Shown here: positions 12,838 to 13,941 of the stretch, one piece after another | Position numbering within the stretch: position 1 is the stretch's first letter | Layout: each line of letters begins with the position of its first letter | NCBI GenBank assembly: GCA_905212515.1 | Contig: CAJMEU010000070.1 | Coordinates: forward strand, 1-13,941 | Length of the DNA: 13,941 bases | Direction: 5' to 3' | Source of the DNA: an uncultured Oscillospiraceae bacterium | GTDB taxonomy: Bacteria > Bacillota > Clostridia > Oscillospirales > Ruminococcaceae | The notes under the pieces: model-generated | What the model was told of the DNA's origin: nothing | Databases searched by the model: none | Seen by the model: only the letters and a program-made list of their open reading frames with translations | Position numbers and translations under genes: made by a program

Positions 12838-13809
12838 GTGGAAGATTTGGACAAGCCCATTCTTTACATTGTCATCCCCTGCTACAACGAGGAGGCGGTG
12901 CTGCCCGTCACCAGCGGCATGTTCCGCCAGAAGGTGCTGGACCTGGCCGGCGCGGGCAAGATATCGGCCGAGAGCCGGGTGCTGTTCGTCAACGACGGGT
13001 CGAAGGACGGCACCTGGGACATCATCCGCGGCCTTGCGGACAGCGCCCCGGAGTACGAGGGCATCTGCCTGTCCCGCAACCGGGGCCACCAGAACGCCCT
13101 GCTGGCCGGCCTGATGACGGCCAAGGACCTGGCCGACGTGACCATCTCCATCGACTGCGACGGCCAGGACGACATCGGCGCCATGGACAAGATGATCGAC
13201 GAATATCTGGCCGGGGTGGATGTGGTGTACGGCGTGCGTTCGAAGCGGGAGACGGACACCTGGTTCAAGCGCACCACCGCCGAGGGCTTTTACAAGGTGA
13301 TGAGCGCCCTGGGCGCCGAGACCGTGTACAACCACGCCGATTACCGGCTGCTGTCGAAACGGGCGCTGGAGGGCCTGGCCCAGTTCAAGGAAGTGAACCT
13401 GTTTCTGCGCGGTCTGGTGCCCCTGGTGGGCTACCGCAGCAGCAGCGTGTATTACGAGCGCCACGAGCGGCTGGCCGGCGAGAGCCACTACCCGCTGAAA
13501 AAGATGCTGTCCTTTGCCTTTGACGGCATCACCAGCCTGTCGGTGAAGCCCATCCGCCTGATCACGGGGCTGGGCTTTTTCATCAGCCTGGCCAGCTTCA
13601 TCGGCATCATCTGGGTGCTGCTGACCAAACTGTTCGGCACCGTGGTGTCCGGCTGGGCCAGCATGACCTGCGCCATCTTCTTCATGGGGGGCGTGCAGCT
13701 GCTGTGCCTGGGCGTCATCGGCGAGTACATCGGCAAAATTTACAACGAGACCAAGGGGCGGCCCCGGTTCATCGTCAGTGAAAAGACCTTTGAGGGCCGG
13801 GAGGAGTGA
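12838..13809 (+). CDS. Family 2 glycosyltransferase, membrane-anchored (GtrB/DPM1-like)
   Basis: Predicted to transfer a sugar from a nucleotide donor to a polyprenyl phosphate or similar lipid at the inner face of the membrane. Of 323 aa, residues 8-230 form the GT-A domain: IVIPCYNEEAVLP (11-23), FVNDGSKDGTW (50-60), NRGHQNALLAG (81-91), the metal-binding DCD at 106-108 in SIDCDGQDD, and ADYRLLSKRAL (167-177). Two transmembrane helices (about 243-264 and 275-297) and a short basic tail follow, as in bactoprenol glucosyltransferases. GTG at 12838 is given as start, but GGAAAGG lies only 2 bases before it. TTG at 12847 has an 11-base gap and may be the true start, giving a protein 3 aa shorter. 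Donor and acceptor are unknown. Confidence 0.88.
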   Translation: MEDLDKPILYIVIPCYNEEAVLPVTSGMFRQKVLDLAGAGKISAESRVLFVNDGSKDGTWDIIRGLADSAPEYEGICLSRNRGHQNALLAGLMTAKDLADVTISIDCDGQDDIGAMDKMIDEYLAGVDVVYGVRSKRETDTWFKRTTAEGFYKVMSALGAETVYNHADYRLLSKRALEGLAQFKEVNLFLRGLVPLVGYRSSSVYYERHERLAGESHYPLKKMLSFAFDGITSLSVKPIRLITGLGFFISLASFIGIIWVLLTKLFGTVVSGWASMTCAIFFMGGVQLLCLGVIGEYIGKIYNETKGRPRFIVSEKTFEGREE

Positions 13810-13889
13810 CCGACGGCGGCGCGCGGGGCGGACAGTGGCGCGGGCGGCCGGGTGCGCGCGGTGGTTTTACGTTTATTTTTACGGCAGGG

Positions 13890-13922
13890 TTTCTACTTTC
13901 TCAGCGTTGAGAAAGTAGCAAA
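13890..13922. repeat. Intergenic palindrome
   Basis: CTACTTTCTCA (13893-13903) and TGAGAAAGTAG (13908-13918) form an 11-bp perfect stem with a GCGT loop. TTT/AAA adds three pairs past one bulged C. No T tract follows, so it is not a standard terminator, although it lies 83 bases after the glycosyltransferase stop. The sequence style suggests a dispersed intergenic repeat, but only one copy is in the window. The stretch 13810-13889 holds nothing else I recognise. Confidence 0.5.
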
Positions 13923-13930
13923 GAGCGTTG

Positions 13931-13941
13931 GGGGGGGGGGG
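13931..13941. repeat. Poly-G run at the window end
   Basis: Eleven consecutive G run to the last base of the window. This may be a real homopolymer tract or a sequence-end artefact. The true length cannot be seen. Confidence 0.6.

Noticed and set aside
1..13941. CRISPR arrays, tRNA or rRNA genes, transposases, prophage or toxin-antitoxin genes
   Set aside because: None was seen: no regularly spaced repeats, no cloverleaf sequences, and no such protein motifs in any supported open frame.

Overview
The window looks like chromosomal DNA from a high-GC member of the Bacillota, most likely class Clostridia of the Oscillospiraceae/Ruminococcaceae type. This is inferred from the gene set: FeoB with a small FeoB-associated Cys-rich protein, DegV, TrmL, a Clostridia-type SerA and an M29 aminopeptidase. 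AGGAGG-type ribosome sites, frequent TTG starts and sigma-A-like promoters fit the same picture. No RNA gene, phage gene, insertion sequence or CRISPR array is visible. Most of the window is ordinary core metabolism.

Layout. (1) 110-1312, minus strand: an M29 metallo-aminopeptidase. (2) 1424-4105, plus strand: a ferrous iron uptake operon, promoter - candidate operator - feoA - feoB - Cys-rich membrane peptide - strong terminator. The Cys-rich gene (56 codons) is easily missed. (3) 4109-5131, minus strand: a PAS-GGDEF diguanylate cyclase, convergent with feo, with its own promoter. (4) 5410-7361, minus strand: two alpha/beta hydrolases in one apparent operon, with visibly lower GC than the flanks and a leader of about 265 nt. 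(5) 7722-10220, plus strand: promoter - leader palindrome - serC - serA, ending in a textbook terminator. Between the serA stop and that terminator lies an 86-bp, nearly identical copy of an internal piece of the degV gene found 1.9 kb downstream. (6) 10264-10455, minus strand: a tiny YtxH-like membrane protein. (7) 10563-13809, plus strand: an apparent operon of pyridoxal/pyridoxamine kinase, trmL, degV and a family 2 glycosyltransferase. (8) 13810-13941: noncoding, with a palindrome and a terminal poly-G run.

How the genes fit together. FeoA, FeoB and the Cys-rich peptide should form one Fe(II) import unit, probably iron-repressed. SerA and SerC are consecutive enzymes of serine synthesis. 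SerC needs pyridoxal phosphate, which the kinase downstream can supply by salvage. The degV-glycosyltransferase end points to fatty acid handling and envelope glycolipids, but their grouping with the kinase and trmL may be only operonic.

The most unusual signals are the degV fragment behind serA, which makes an 86-bp direct repeat around a 1.9-kb module; a His/Arg-rich insertion in the FeoB G domain; an alpha/beta hydrolase whose catalytic His appears changed to Asn; and two palindromes placed just after the predicted feo and serC transcription starts. I do not see a clearly new multi-gene system.
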